From Flavobacterium faecale (GTDB lineage Bacteria; Bacteroidota; Bacteroidia; Flavobacteriales; Flavobacteriaceae), in contig NZ_CP020918.1 in assembly GCF_003076455.1 (NCBI RefSeq), forward strand, positions 4,190,001 through 4,254,000: a stretch of DNA of 64,000 bases, written 5' to 3'. Position 1 is the first letter of the stretch, and the number at the start of each line of letters is the position of its first letter. This document shows, piece by piece, positions 16,398 through 25,177 of this stretch. The notes beneath the pieces are model-generated. The model saw only the letters and a program-made list of their open reading frames with translations. It had not been told where the DNA came from and ran no database searches. The translations under genes and the position numbers were made by a program.

Positions 16398-17513
16398 TTA
16401 TTTGTTTTCTATTTTCATTTTTAGTCCTTCAAGAAAACCAAAATAAGCAGGTTTTGGTTTTAAATTTTCATCATAAATGGTAGGCCAATCTTTCATATTA
16501 AAAAAACCTTTAATCCAAGAATCTCTATCTGTAAAATCCCAAACTGTAATTCCGAATTGCTGATTCTTAGGAACAATGCTACGATACATTAAAACTAGAT
16601 TTTTATATTTTTCAGCCTGTGCTTGCTTCATTTCATCGGTTACCGAAGTATATTTTTCGATACCACCTAATCTTTCGTCATTGTGCGAATTAAAAATAAT
16701 ATCAACTTCCGACAAGTGAATTTGCAAACCTGTTGCTGCCGCTTTTTTCAAAGAATAGGCAATGGCTTCATCTGGCGTATCCATACGAATGTGCATTTGA
16801 AAACCAATACCATGAATGGGTACACCCTCTTTTTTAAAGTCTTCGACCATTTTCAAAACAGCATTTAATTTTGTAGTATCACGCTCAATGTTGAAGTCAT
16901 TATAAAACAACACGGCGTCTGGATCTGCTTCATGTGCATATCGAAAGGCATTTGCTATATATTCTTTACCCAAATTATTGTACCAGAACGTTTTTCTATA
17001 TTCACCTCCTGCAGATTCAAAAGCTTCGTTAACAACATCCCATCCAGCTACTTTTCCTTTGTATCGGCCGACATATTTTTGAATATACTCTTTCATAAAT
17101 TTGCCCAACCAGATGTTGTCTTTGGCCCCTTTTTCTTCAACCCATTTAGGTGTACTGCTGTGCCAAATAAGGTTATGACCAAAAAGACGTTGGTTGTGCT
17201 TGGTGGCGTAATACAATAAAGTGTCGGCCTTTTTCCAATTAAACTGGTTTTCAGCAGGTAAAATCGACTGCATTTTCATATCGCTAGTAGCGGTGATACT
17301 ATTGAAATTTGAAATCTGCAAAGCCATTAACGCTTGGTCATTTATCAACTTATTGACATTAATTGCTGTACCAATTGGAAATTCTGAAGCATTTTTCAAA
17401 CCTGCTTCAGACGAAGTTTTTTGGCTTACACTTTTACAACTTGTAAAGGCAAACACCGTTGAAACGAAAAGAATCGTAGCAATTTGAGGATAACGTTGTT
17501 TTTTATGTATCAT
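16398..17513 (-). CDS. GH10 endo-1,4-beta-xylanase, lipoprotein
   Basis: A 371-residue lipoprotein with lipobox FTSC (Cys26) and a GH10 barrel from about residue 40. The acid/base is Glu163 in WDVVNEAFES and the nucleophile is Glu269 in IHLSEVDIIF; FGHNLIWHSSTPKW is the conserved substrate-binding strand. The nucleophile context (LSEVD) differs from the ITELD of the two neighbouring paralogues, which suggests another specificity or evolutionary branch. There is no accessory domain. The genes on either side are 1 bp and 5 bp away, so it belongs to the 19773-10768 operon. Confidence 0.94.
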   Translation of the reverse strand: MIHKKQRYPQIATILFVSTVFAFTSCKSVSQKTSSEAGLKNASEFPIGTAINVNKLINDQALMALQISNFNSITATSDMKMQSILPAENQFNWKKADTLLYYATKHNQRLFGHNLIWHSSTPKWVEEKGAKDNIWLGKFMKEYIQKYVGRYKGKVAGWDVVNEAFESAGGEYRKTFWYNNLGKEYIANAFRYAHEADPDAVLFYNDFNIERDTTKLNAVLKMVEDFKKEGVPIHGIGFQMHIRMDTPDEAIAYSLKKAAATGLQIHLSEVDIIFNSHNDERLGGIEKYTSVTDEMKQAQAEKYKNLVLMYRSIVPKNQQFGITVWDFTDRDSWIKGFFNMKDWPTIYDENLKPKPAYFGFLEGLKMKIENK

Positions 17514-17518
17514 GTTTT

Positions 17519-18772
17519 TTATTTTTTGACATTAGTTACAGATCCACTCACAATAGTTTCCGATCCGACGTTTTTCTTTATAGAAAATGCTTTTGAATTT
17601 TTAAGAACATCTTTTCCCTTTGACTTTGGAGCAAATACAATTCCTCCCCAACGTCCACGAGTAAATTCAGCTCCATCAGTTCCTACAGTAGCAATTACCG
17701 TTATTTTATCGCTTTTTTTGAGTTCAATGTTTTTCCATAATTTGTTGTATTCAATGCTTTCTTCGAAGGAATTCTTACTCAAAGGAGCAGAATATTTACC
17801 CACTTCTTTTCCGTTTACTAACATTTGAAAACCTGATTGTCCATCATTTTCTCCAACACCTATAAAAATGATATCGTATACCCCATTTTCAAAAGGAAAA
17901 TCTGTTGTGACCGTAGCCTCTTTATGTTTTTCAGGATTTATTGCCAGCCATACATTATCCACATAAAAACTGGTATTTTCAATAGGAAAATCAATAGCTT
18001 TCATGATTTTCGTTCCATTCACAGTTTTTCCAATTTCGTCAATATAAGAAAGAGCTGTAAGTTGTTTTTTTATTTCTGTGGGACCTTCTCCATTTGGAAC
18101 ATAATCAATGTCTTTCGTTAGGAGAAATTTATCCAGTTCGACACCATCTTCGCGCATACTAAACTGGATATCGTGTATCCCTGCCTTTTCGATATCCAAA
18201 TAAATTTCTTTGGCAACACCACAATGAATCAACTCTTTACGTTGTGCGCTTCCCCAAGTCCACTCATTCTTCCCTTCGCACCATTGCATGCGTTGTCCGT
18301 GTTCTGGCCAAGTACCATCAATGCCTACGTGTAGTCCATTGTCTTCTGCACCCATACTAAATATTCGCGCCCAAACATAATAGCGTCCGGGACTACTGAT
18401 ATTCACTTTATAATGAAGAATCCCCATCTGACCGGCTTCATTCGAAAAATTTTCGCCTACAATAAGTTCATCTTCAGCAGTTACTCTTGTGTCGGGTAGG
18501 ATTTCTAAATAAGCATTGTTACTCGCTCCAAGATTATGTTGTTCATCTTCATCTCTACCTACTTTCGGAGCTTCTGTTGATGTTGTTCGGTACCACTGTC
18601 TGATTTCGTTTTTGCTTTGTTTATAGAAATGCTCTGCTTCTACCGCAATTGTTTCCTTATTTCCTTCGAAAACCGTTTTTTCGTTTACAGTTGGTTTTTC
18701 GAACTGCTGTGCTGTACTACTTAAAGAAATTGACAGGAATCCCGCCATCAGAATACTATTTTTAAACTTCAT
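17519..18772 (-). CDS. Secreted two-domain carbohydrate-binding-like protein
   Basis: A 417-residue protein with signal peptide (ILMAGFLSISLSSTAQQ). The first part (about 40-215) resembles the beta-sandwich found in GH115-associated and CBM6/35-like modules: IAVEAEHFYKQ, QMGILHYKVNISSPGRYYVWARIFS, GIHDIQFSMREDGVELDKFLL. The second part (about 245-400) looks like another beta-sandwich: FPFENGVYDIIFIGVGENDG, SDKITVIATVGTDGAEFTRGR. No catalytic residues can be assigned. Its position in the xylanase operon suggests binding of xylan or of glucuronoyl side chains. It could be an uncharacterised enzyme. Confidence in the binding-module reading is moderate. Confidence 0.6.
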   Translation of the reverse strand: MKFKNSILMAGFLSISLSSTAQQFEKPTVNEKTVFEGNKETIAVEAEHFYKQSKNEIRQWYRTTSTEAPKVGRDEDEQHNLGASNNAYLEILPDTRVTAEDELIVGENFSNEAGQMGILHYKVNISSPGRYYVWARIFSMGAEDNGLHVGIDGTWPEHGQRMQWCEGKNEWTWGSAQRKELIHCGVAKEIYLDIEKAGIHDIQFSMREDGVELDKFLLTKDIDYVPNGEGPTEIKKQLTALSYIDEIGKTVNGTKIMKAIDFPIENTSFYVDNVWLAINPEKHKEATVTTDFPFENGVYDIIFIGVGENDGQSGFQMLVNGKEVGKYSAPLSKNSFEESIEYNKLWKNIELKKSDKITVIATVGTDGAEFTRGRWGGIVFAPKSKGKDVLKNSKAFSIKKNVGSETIVSGSVTNVKK

Positions 18773-18837
18773 ATTATTCGGTTTAGTTACTAGATTTATT
18801 AATCAATTCGGATATTAAAAAGTCAAATATTTAGTTT

Positions 18838-19773
18838 TTACTTCTCAATACTAACGGCATATATCATCCCTGCTAGCATATCAGGAACTAATAGTCGCCC
18901 TTTGTCCTCTTCTAAATAAAAGTCTGCAGCCGATTTTAAACCCTCAATTAATACCGTTGCTTTTTCGGTTTTTCCATCAATTTTCCAAACTGTTCCTGCC
19001 GTCCAACTACTAACATAATAATTGCCTTTACTATCTTGCTCTACTCCATCAGCACCTCGGAATTGCCCTTTCAATGGAGTTAATTTACCCTCGCGTTTCA
19101 CTAAAAAATTACCAAGAAAAAAAGCACCCACCATAATATTACCCTTGTTGTCCACGCCTACTCCATTTGGGTTCAACATCAAGGGAGACGTATCTTGCGT
19201 TATGGATATATGTCCATCCAAATCAACATGATAAATTCGACCCAATTGCGGAATCAGCTTTGCCTGTTCACTATCAAGCGGCCAAAGCACTTTATTTGCG
19301 TCACGCATGTATTTTACTGCTCCCATATCTGCTACGTAAATTCCTTTACTTTCAGCATCAACTGCAACATCATTTAAATACAAAACTGCTTCGGGGAAAT
19401 CCTCTTTTTTTACAAAGACATTTGCATGACCAGTACTATCGACTTTCCAAATTCGAGTTAGGTCCGATAAATACAAATGACCTTCTAGAAAGACAATACC
19501 TTTGGGTTCATCAAAGCCTTTTGCAAATACTTTTACGCCATTTTTAGAAATTTCAAGTATTTCGCCATCACCTATCTCTGCCCCGTTCATAAGGGTAACA
19601 TAGTAATTGTCATTAAAACCTTTTGTAATACTTTCTGGTTTTACCCCCACTTTTAGAGGGAATTTAATTTCAGATTGTTGCGCATATCCAGACCATGAAA
19701 ACATGGCCGTCATACATATACTAATAAGAATTTGTTGTACCCTTTGTTTAATAAAAATTGTAGATTTTTTCAT
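18838..19773 (-). CDS. SMP-30/NHL-like beta-propeller protein, secreted
   Basis: A 311-residue protein with signal peptide (QILISICMTAMFSWSGYAQ). The rest is a six-bladed propeller of SMP-30/NHL type: LYLNDVAVDAESKGIYVAD, LNPNGVGVDNKGNIMVG, GADGVEQDSKGNYYVSSW, SAADFYLEEDKGRLLVPD. It carries fewer of the acidic lactonase residues than the paralogue at 12035-12973, so its activity is uncertain; it may bind or cleave a sugar lactone. It appears to be the first gene of the operon that runs to 10768, and is separated by 119 bp from the phosphatase gene upstream. Confidence 0.78.
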   Translation of the reverse strand: MKKSTIFIKQRVQQILISICMTAMFSWSGYAQQSEIKFPLKVGVKPESITKGFNDNYYVTLMNGAEIGDGEILEISKNGVKVFAKGFDEPKGIVFLEGHLYLSDLTRIWKVDSTGHANVFVKKEDFPEAVLYLNDVAVDAESKGIYVADMGAVKYMRDANKVLWPLDSEQAKLIPQLGRIYHVDLDGHISITQDTSPLMLNPNGVGVDNKGNIMVGAFFLGNFLVKREGKLTPLKGQFRGADGVEQDSKGNYYVSSWTAGTVWKIDGKTEKATVLIEGLKSAADFYLEEDKGRLLVPDMLAGMIYAVSIEK

Positions 19774-19892
19774 TTTATGTGTTTTCGAAATTAATCCTTG
19801 TGAACATTTTATTAAACAAAATTGCTTAATGAATAATAAGAATTCAAGCGTATGTCTATTATGCCGACTAAATTATAACTGGTATTATTAGT

Positions 19893-21014
19893 TTACTTTT
19901 TAGAATCCCAACCTGTAAGTTTTACTATTTTCGAAAAAATTTCATTGTTTTCATAAATACCATTAAACTCTTCTGATCCTGGTCCAAAAGCAAAAACAGG
20001 AATTAAAGTAGCAGAGTGTCCGCCTGTAGAAAATGAAGTTCCTACCTTGCTATAATCATCATATTCCGTTCCGTCTGCTTTCTTTTTTCTTTTTGCAGAT
20101 AGTGTGAAACCACCTGTTTCATGGTCAGAAGTTACCACCACTAAAGTATTACCCTCTTTCTCGGCGTAATCCAATACTTTACCAATTAGATTGTCAAAGT
20201 CTAATAATTCGGCAATTAAATAAGGAGCATCGTTATCGTGCCCGCCCCAATCAATTTGAGAACCTTCTGTCATTATAAAAAAGGGTGCATTGTCTTTACT
20301 TAAAAATTGGATTCCCAATTCGGTTGCATCCGAAAGAAAATCACCTCTACATTGAGACATTTTAGGCATCTGATCTTTTGCTAAAAGAAAACCCGCTTTT
20401 TGGCTTGATTTAATTTGAGCAAATTTCCCTAAAGCCGTCGTGTCAATTTTATAGTTTAGTGCTGTTAATTCAGTGACTAAATTTCGTTTGTCTTTTCGCT
20501 TTGTGAAATATTTCAATCCTCCAGCAGCAAAAAAGTCGACTTTACCACCTAATAAGTCTACTGCTATTTCGTCCCCCATACCGCGATTAATTTGGTGACC
20601 AAAAAAACTTCCGGGTGTTGCATGCGTAATTGCCGAAGACGCTATTAAACCCGTCTTCACATTTTTTGACGAAGCCAATTCAACAATTGTTTGTACTGCT
20701 GTAGAATCATTTGCAACTCCTATCGCGCTATTAAAAGTTTTGACACCACAGCTAAATGCAGTTGCACCTGCGGCCGAATCGGTTATATCCTGACCTGCAG
20801 AAGATGTTTTTATCAGTCCAATATTTTTAAATCGAGTATAATTGGGTTTTGAATCTTTGAAGAAAAATGCGGACGAAATTTGCGACAATCCTGTTCCGTC
20901 ACTAATTAGCAGAATTACATTTTTGGGTTTTGGAGACTGCGTAGTTTTTTTGGTAGTGGAGCAAGAAAATAGTGTAAATGCTATAAAAACTGCCGAGATA
21001 TTTTTATAATTCAT
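19893..21014 (-). CDS. Alkaline phosphatase, lipoprotein
   Basis: A 373-residue lipoprotein with lipobox LFSC (Cys18). It is a PhoA-type alkaline phosphatase: NVILLISDGTGLSQ (metal-binding Asp), TDSAAGATAFSCG (nucleophile Ser after Asp), QIDWGGHDND and VVTSDHETGGF (zinc-binding Asp and His). The enzyme removes phosphate from monoesters outside the cytoplasm. Its place in a xylan locus is unusual; perhaps it dephosphorylates substrates or is only a neighbour. About 119 bp separate it from the next gene downstream, and its own promoter region lies at 21015-21440. Confidence 0.9.
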   Translation of the reverse strand: MNYKNISAVFIAFTLFSCSTTKKTTQSPKPKNVILLISDGTGLSQISSAFFFKDSKPNYTRFKNIGLIKTSSAGQDITDSAAGATAFSCGVKTFNSAIGVANDSTAVQTIVELASSKNVKTGLIASSAITHATPGSFFGHQINRGMGDEIAVDLLGGKVDFFAAGGLKYFTKRKDKRNLVTELTALNYKIDTTALGKFAQIKSSQKAGFLLAKDQMPKMSQCRGDFLSDATELGIQFLSKDNAPFFIMTEGSQIDWGGHDNDAPYLIAELLDFDNLIGKVLDYAEKEGNTLVVVTSDHETGGFTLSAKRKKKADGTEYDDYSKVGTSFSTGGHSATLIPVFAFGPGSEEFNGIYENNEIFSKIVKLTGWDSKK

Positions 21015-21440
21015 AACGTTGTAATTATTATGGTTAGTACTCCTTTTAATAACTATTCAAGTTATAGTAGCTTTCATATAAGCCAAAACAGTAGTTGTTT
21101 TTGGCTACGAATTACATAAATTAGTCCCAATTATTGAGGATCTAAATTACAAATACACTAATTTTTTAGTAATTTTATGATTTGTGAAATTGTATACTTC
21201 CCCAAATTTATGTAGTTGCTTATCCTCATCGCTTTCGCAAGGATCTTGGTTGTTTTATTTTTAAAAACTCATGGGTTTACCCTCAGCTTTCGTATTAAAA
21301 ACTGTCAGTATTGCTGAATTAAAACCCAACGCATACTGACAGTACCAACCAAATTGTTTTATTCGAACCAAAAGATGCGTACAGCAAATAGGCTCAAAAA
21401 ATTGATCAACTTAAAAAGTTGAGACATTCGTATTTACTTT
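21015..21440. promoter_or_regulatory. Regulatory intergenic region upstream of phosphatase
   Basis: About 425 bp without a gene. On the minus strand 21203-21210 reads TAAATTTG, matching the Bacteroidota -7 box TAnnTTTG; a TTG that could be part of the -33 box is about 27 bp further upstream, a wider gap than usual. Further on, ACTGTCAGTA (21301-21310) and TACTGACAGT (21334-21343) form a perfect 10-bp inverted repeat with a 23-base loop. This could terminate or regulate the GH43 operon that ends at 21441. Low confidence for the promoter, better for the dyad. Confidence 0.4.
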
Positions 21441-22460
21441 TTATTCCAAATACGGATCTAACGTCTGGATTTTACCATTTTCATCATAAGTGATTTCCGC
21501 TACTTTTACCGATCTTAAGTGGGTAACTCCTTCAGACAAACTAGAATCATGGTAGAACAAATACCATTTATTTTCGAACTCACAAATAGAATGGTGTGAA
21601 GTCCAACCAATTACTGGATTTAAAATACGACCTTGATATGTAAACGGCCCGTAAGGATTGTCTCCCGTAGCGTAGCAGATAAAATGTGTATCTCCTGTTG
21701 AATAAGAGAAATAATATTTACCATTATATTTGTGCATCCACGAAGCTTCAAAAAAGCGACGGTCGTTGTCACCAGCTAAAAGCGGTTTTCCGTTTTCATC
21801 CAAGATTACGAGCTCCTTTACCGATTCGTCAAAACTTTTCATGTCAGATGAAAGCTTTGCCATAATTGGATTTAGAGCCAACTCATTTCCTACTGGTTCT
21901 TTGTGGTTTACATCATAACTATTGTTTCTATAGTTTTGCAACTGACCACCCCAAATTCCACCAAAATACATATAATAACTACCGTCATCATCACAAAAAA
22001 CAGCTGGATCGATAGAGTAACTACCTTCAATCGCTTCTGGTTCAGCAATAAATGGCCCTACTGGAGAATCGCTAATCGCAACACCAATCTGGAAAATTCC
22101 GTTGGCTCTTTTGGCTGGGAAATACAAATAATACTTTCCATTTTTAGTAGCAGCATCAGGCGCCCACATTTGTCTTTCGGCCCACGGCACATCTTTTACG
22201 TGTAGTGCTAATCCGTTATCTTTTGCTTCACCTGTTGGGCTATCCATAGAAATAACGTGGTAATCTTCCATCCCAAAATGGTCTCCATTGTCATTAAACG
22301 GAATTCCCGCTTCGATGTCATGAGAAGGATAAATGTATATTTTTCCGTTAAAAACATGTGCCGAAGGATCTGCGGTGTACATGTGTTTGATTAGCGGTTG
22401 TGAAATTGCTTTTTTGTTTATTTCGTCAAAATTGATATGACTGATATTTTCTTCTGGCAT
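21441..22460 (-). CDS. GH43 glycoside hydrolase, cytoplasmic (beta-xylosidase/arabinofuranosidase)
   Basis: A 339-residue protein without signal peptide, a single five-bladed GH43 propeller. The base is the Asp of MYTADPSAHVF, the pKa-modulating Asp is in YSIDPAVFCDDDG, and the acid is the Glu of RFFEASWMHKYNG. It should release xylose or arabinose from short oligosaccharides inside the cell. It lies 6 bp downstream of the sugar symporter gene, so import and hydrolysis are paired. Subfamily cannot be set by eye. The secreted GH43 at 26338-27978 differs, having a signal peptide and an extra C-terminal domain. Confidence 0.9.
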   Translation of the reverse strand: MPEENISHINFDEINKKAISQPLIKHMYTADPSAHVFNGKIYIYPSHDIEAGIPFNDNGDHFGMEDYHVISMDSPTGEAKDNGLALHVKDVPWAERQMWAPDAATKNGKYYLYFPAKRANGIFQIGVAISDSPVGPFIAEPEAIEGSYSIDPAVFCDDDGSYYMYFGGIWGGQLQNYRNNSYDVNHKEPVGNELALNPIMAKLSSDMKSFDESVKELVILDENGKPLLAGDNDRRFFEASWMHKYNGKYYFSYSTGDTHFICYATGDNPYGPFTYQGRILNPVIGWTSHHSICEFENKWYLFYHDSSLSEGVTHLRSVKVAEITYDENGKIQTLDPYLE

Positions 22461-22466
22461 AATAAT

Positions 22467-23942
22467 TTAATTTATATTTTTACTTCTTCTTTCTTTTAAT
22501 TCACTTTCTAGCTGCACTTCCATTTTTTTATCGATCATATAAAAACATACCAAACCGGCACTTGCGATAAAAAATAATCCTGGATAAACACTTACGGCCA
22601 ATTTAATTCCGTCAATTGCTGATTGTGCTTGGTTCGCTGCTTCGGCTACATAACCGTATCTCGACAATAAAAAAGCACCCAATGCACCACCAATACTCAA
22701 ACCTACTTTTAGACCAAAAATCATAGCAGAAAAGATGATCGCAGTAGCGCGTCGGTTGTTTTTCCATTCGCTATAATCAGCTACATCAGCAATCATCGCC
22801 CATAGTAACGGAATCGTAATTCCGTACAAAAATCCATGTACGATCTGCGTAACAAAAACTAACGTTATAGAGGTAGGCGCATAAAAATTGAACTGCACCA
22901 AGCTTAAAGCAGACAAGAATATAAAGGCAATAAAAATGTTTCTTTTTCCAAATTTATCAGCCAATCCTTTTGAAAACATAATTCCGAAAATCATGAACAA
23001 AATCCCACCAGAATTAAACAAACTAAAGGCAGATGTAGGTGCATCTTTTGGCCATTGAAACTCGGTAAGTCCCATTCCGATTAATGAATCATTTAATCCA
23101 GCAATCATATTATTAAATCCGATATCCTGCAAAAACGTCGCTTGAGCAACAGGATCTAAGTAATATTTAAAGTAATAAATGTACATTCCGCCTTTTAGCG
23201 AAAGCGTAACAAAAATCAAAATTGTAACAAAAAGCATGATTACCCAAGGCTTGTTTTTAGACAAATCGAGTAAATCTTGTTTTACTGATGATTCTTGTTC
23301 TTTTTTAGGAACAATACGTTCTTTTGTAGTCAAGAATGTGATTATAAAACATATAACCCCCGCAATGGCAAAAATCATCATGGTTGTTTTAAAACCAGCT
23401 GCTTTGTCACCATGACCCAATATTAAAACCAAAGGCAACAACAATCCTTGAATGATAAATTGTGCAAACATTACAGCAACAAAACGATACGAAGACAAAC
23501 TGTTACGTTGTCCCATATCTCCTGTCAAAACCCCGCTTAGAGCTGAATACGGTAAATTATTGGCCGAGTACACTAAAATCAACAAGAAATAAGTCACTAA
23601 GGCGTAAATTACTTTTCCGTCTGGACCAAAATCTGGTGTTGAGAAAGCCAAAATAGCGATGATTCCAAATGGCAAAGAAGTCCATAAAATCCAAGGTCTG
23701 AATTTTCCCCAACGGGTTCTTGTTCTATCGGCAACTGCACCCATTATAATATTAAAAAAGGCACCAATAAAACCTCCAAAAAAGATAATTGCACTGGCTG
23801 TTCCTGCTGGAATCTTATACACATCGGTGTAGAAAAATGCCAAAAAGGTCATCAAAGTTTGGAAAATTAAATTGGCTGCAAAGTCGCCTAAACTGTAACC
23901 TACTTTCTCTAAAACCGAAAGTTTTTGGGATGTATTATTCAT
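22467..23942 (-). CDS. GPH-family sugar:cation symporter (MFS)
   Basis: A 491-residue inner-membrane transporter with about twelve hydrophobic helices. N-terminal LSVLEKVGYSLGDFAANLIFQ and GAVADRTRTRWGKFRPWIL are hallmarks of the glycoside-pentoside-hexuronide family (MelB/XynB-like); FPFG-type loops and LLWAMIADVADYSEW in the C-terminal half fit too. It probably imports xylose, xylo-oligosaccharides or arabinosides with a cation. It sits between the Kelch gene and the cytoplasmic GH43 in a tight minus-strand operon. The exact substrate is inferred from context. Confidence 0.92.
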   Translation of the reverse strand: MNNTSQKLSVLEKVGYSLGDFAANLIFQTLMTFLAFFYTDVYKIPAGTASAIIFFGGFIGAFFNIIMGAVADRTRTRWGKFRPWILWTSLPFGIIAILAFSTPDFGPDGKVIYALVTYFLLILVYSANNLPYSALSGVLTGDMGQRNSLSSYRFVAVMFAQFIIQGLLLPLVLILGHGDKAAGFKTTMMIFAIAGVICFIITFLTTKERIVPKKEQESSVKQDLLDLSKNKPWVIMLFVTILIFVTLSLKGGMYIYYFKYYLDPVAQATFLQDIGFNNMIAGLNDSLIGMGLTEFQWPKDAPTSAFSLFNSGGILFMIFGIMFSKGLADKFGKRNIFIAFIFLSALSLVQFNFYAPTSITLVFVTQIVHGFLYGITIPLLWAMIADVADYSEWKNNRRATAIIFSAMIFGLKVGLSIGGALGAFLLSRYGYVAEAANQAQSAIDGIKLAVSVYPGLFFIASAGLVCFYMIDKKMEVQLESELKERRSKNIN

Positions 23943-23984
23943 TTTGTAATTTTATTTATGGTTATTCTTTCTAAACGTTTCCTA

Positions 23985-24992
23985 TTATTTAATCGTTTTA
24001 TCACTAAAGCGCTCGATCGATTTCAACTCTGGTTCGCCACCTCTTTGGCCACAGCCCGAAGCGATATACAATTCTTTTTTGTACCAAATAAATTGTGTAC
24101 CATGTCTACCTCGCTCCAAAGAGGGTAGCGTACTCCAAATTCCGGTTTTTGTATCTAAAACTTCAACTTCATTATGTGCTAGTAATTGATCTGCATTTTC
24201 ACCACCAGTAACTAAAATTTTATCACCAATACAAATTGATGCAATACCAGCACGCTGTGTAGGAACAGGATTGGCAAATGTGCTCCATTGTCCAGTTTTG
24301 AAATCAAACATATCCACCTCTGGAATTGTTAATTCAAAAACCTTGTCGATAGCGCCTGATGAAACCCTTCCTCCCAATACATATAATTTTTCTTTACAAA
24401 CTACTGAGGTAGCATGATCACGAGCTCGAGGTGTATCAGTAAGTTTATCCCATTTTCCTGTTTTGAAATCGTAAACATCAAACCAGCTTACGTGTCCATC
24501 CCAGTGACCGTCAATAATACCACCCGAAATATAAAGTTTGTCCTTATAAACATTGGTGGTTGTAGAGGATCTTAATCTATTCTCTGGCATCGAAAACCCT
24601 TTTTCCCAACTGTCCTTTGCAGGATCATAAACATAAGCCGTAGCTACTGGCGTTTCGTGTGGGAATTGCCCCGTAGCAGCGCCAACGATATAAATTTTCC
24701 CTTTATAAGAAAAACTTTGAAAATGGTGCAATTCAATTGGCGGTTTGGCACCTGAGGTCCATGTATTTGTTTCAGGATTAAAAATGGACACTTCCTGAAT
24801 ACGTCGACCGCCAAGCAGATAAAATTTACCGCCAACTTCAGCAAATGCTGCTTCATGTCGTGCTGCAGGTTCTCCTGTACAGGCCAAGGTTTCCCATTTA
24901 TAATTATCGAAAGATTGTGCAATTCCTTGTTGACAAAATAAAGTGAACAACGATAAAACCAATATTTTCGAAAGTCTAGAAAGTCGTATCAT
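23985..24992 (-). CDS. Secreted Kelch-repeat protein
   Basis: A 335-residue protein with signal peptide (LVLSLFTLFCQQGIAQ). It is a Kelch-type six-bladed propeller with repeats such as GGKFYLLGGRRIQEV, KGKIYIVGAATGQ, KDKLYISGGIIDGHW, KEKLYVLGGRVSSG, GDKILVTGGENADQL and KKELYIASGCGQ. Such proteins in sugar loci include sialic acid mutarotases and binding proteins, but the residues of a defined activity are not recognised. Between it and the GH10 gene upstream is a 186-bp gap with a terminator-like repeat, so its expression may be lower than that of the upstream genes. Confidence 0.82.
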   Translation of the reverse strand: MIRLSRLSKILVLSLFTLFCQQGIAQSFDNYKWETLACTGEPAARHEAAFAEVGGKFYLLGGRRIQEVSIFNPETNTWTSGAKPPIELHHFQSFSYKGKIYIVGAATGQFPHETPVATAYVYDPAKDSWEKGFSMPENRLRSSTTTNVYKDKLYISGGIIDGHWDGHVSWFDVYDFKTGKWDKLTDTPRARDHATSVVCKEKLYVLGGRVSSGAIDKVFELTIPEVDMFDFKTGQWSTFANPVPTQRAGIASICIGDKILVTGGENADQLLAHNEVEVLDTKTGIWSTLPSLERGRHGTQFIWYKKELYIASGCGQRGGEPELKSIERFSDKTIK

Positions 24993-25044
24993 AATCTCTT
25001 TTAATTTTATTTAATTTGATTGTTAGCTTTACATACTAGAAAAA

Positions 25045-25108
25045 AAATTACACGCAGATTAGACAGGTTAATTACAGTTAATCAATTTTAAATCTGCGTG
25101 CTTTTTTA
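25045..25108. terminator. Bidirectional terminator-like repeat (CACGCAGATT family)
   Basis: CACGCAGATT (25051-25060) and AATCTGCGTG (25091-25100) form a perfect 10-bp stem around a 30-base loop. An A-run precedes and a T-run follows, so both strands read stem plus T-run. The core is the same as in the element at 13890-13960. It lies between the GH10 gene and the Kelch gene and may attenuate the operon or end it. Confidence 0.65.
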
Positions 25109-25177
25109 ATTTTAGTACAAGTAACAAATAGTCCCATAATTTTAAGGCAGTTTGCACTACTACTAGTTACAATCGCT

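Noticed and set aside
19167..19547. 126-residue plus-strand frame opposite the SMP-30-like gene
   Set aside because: Antisense to a clear beta-propeller gene and rich in Leu, His and Tyr in a way typical of shadow frames.
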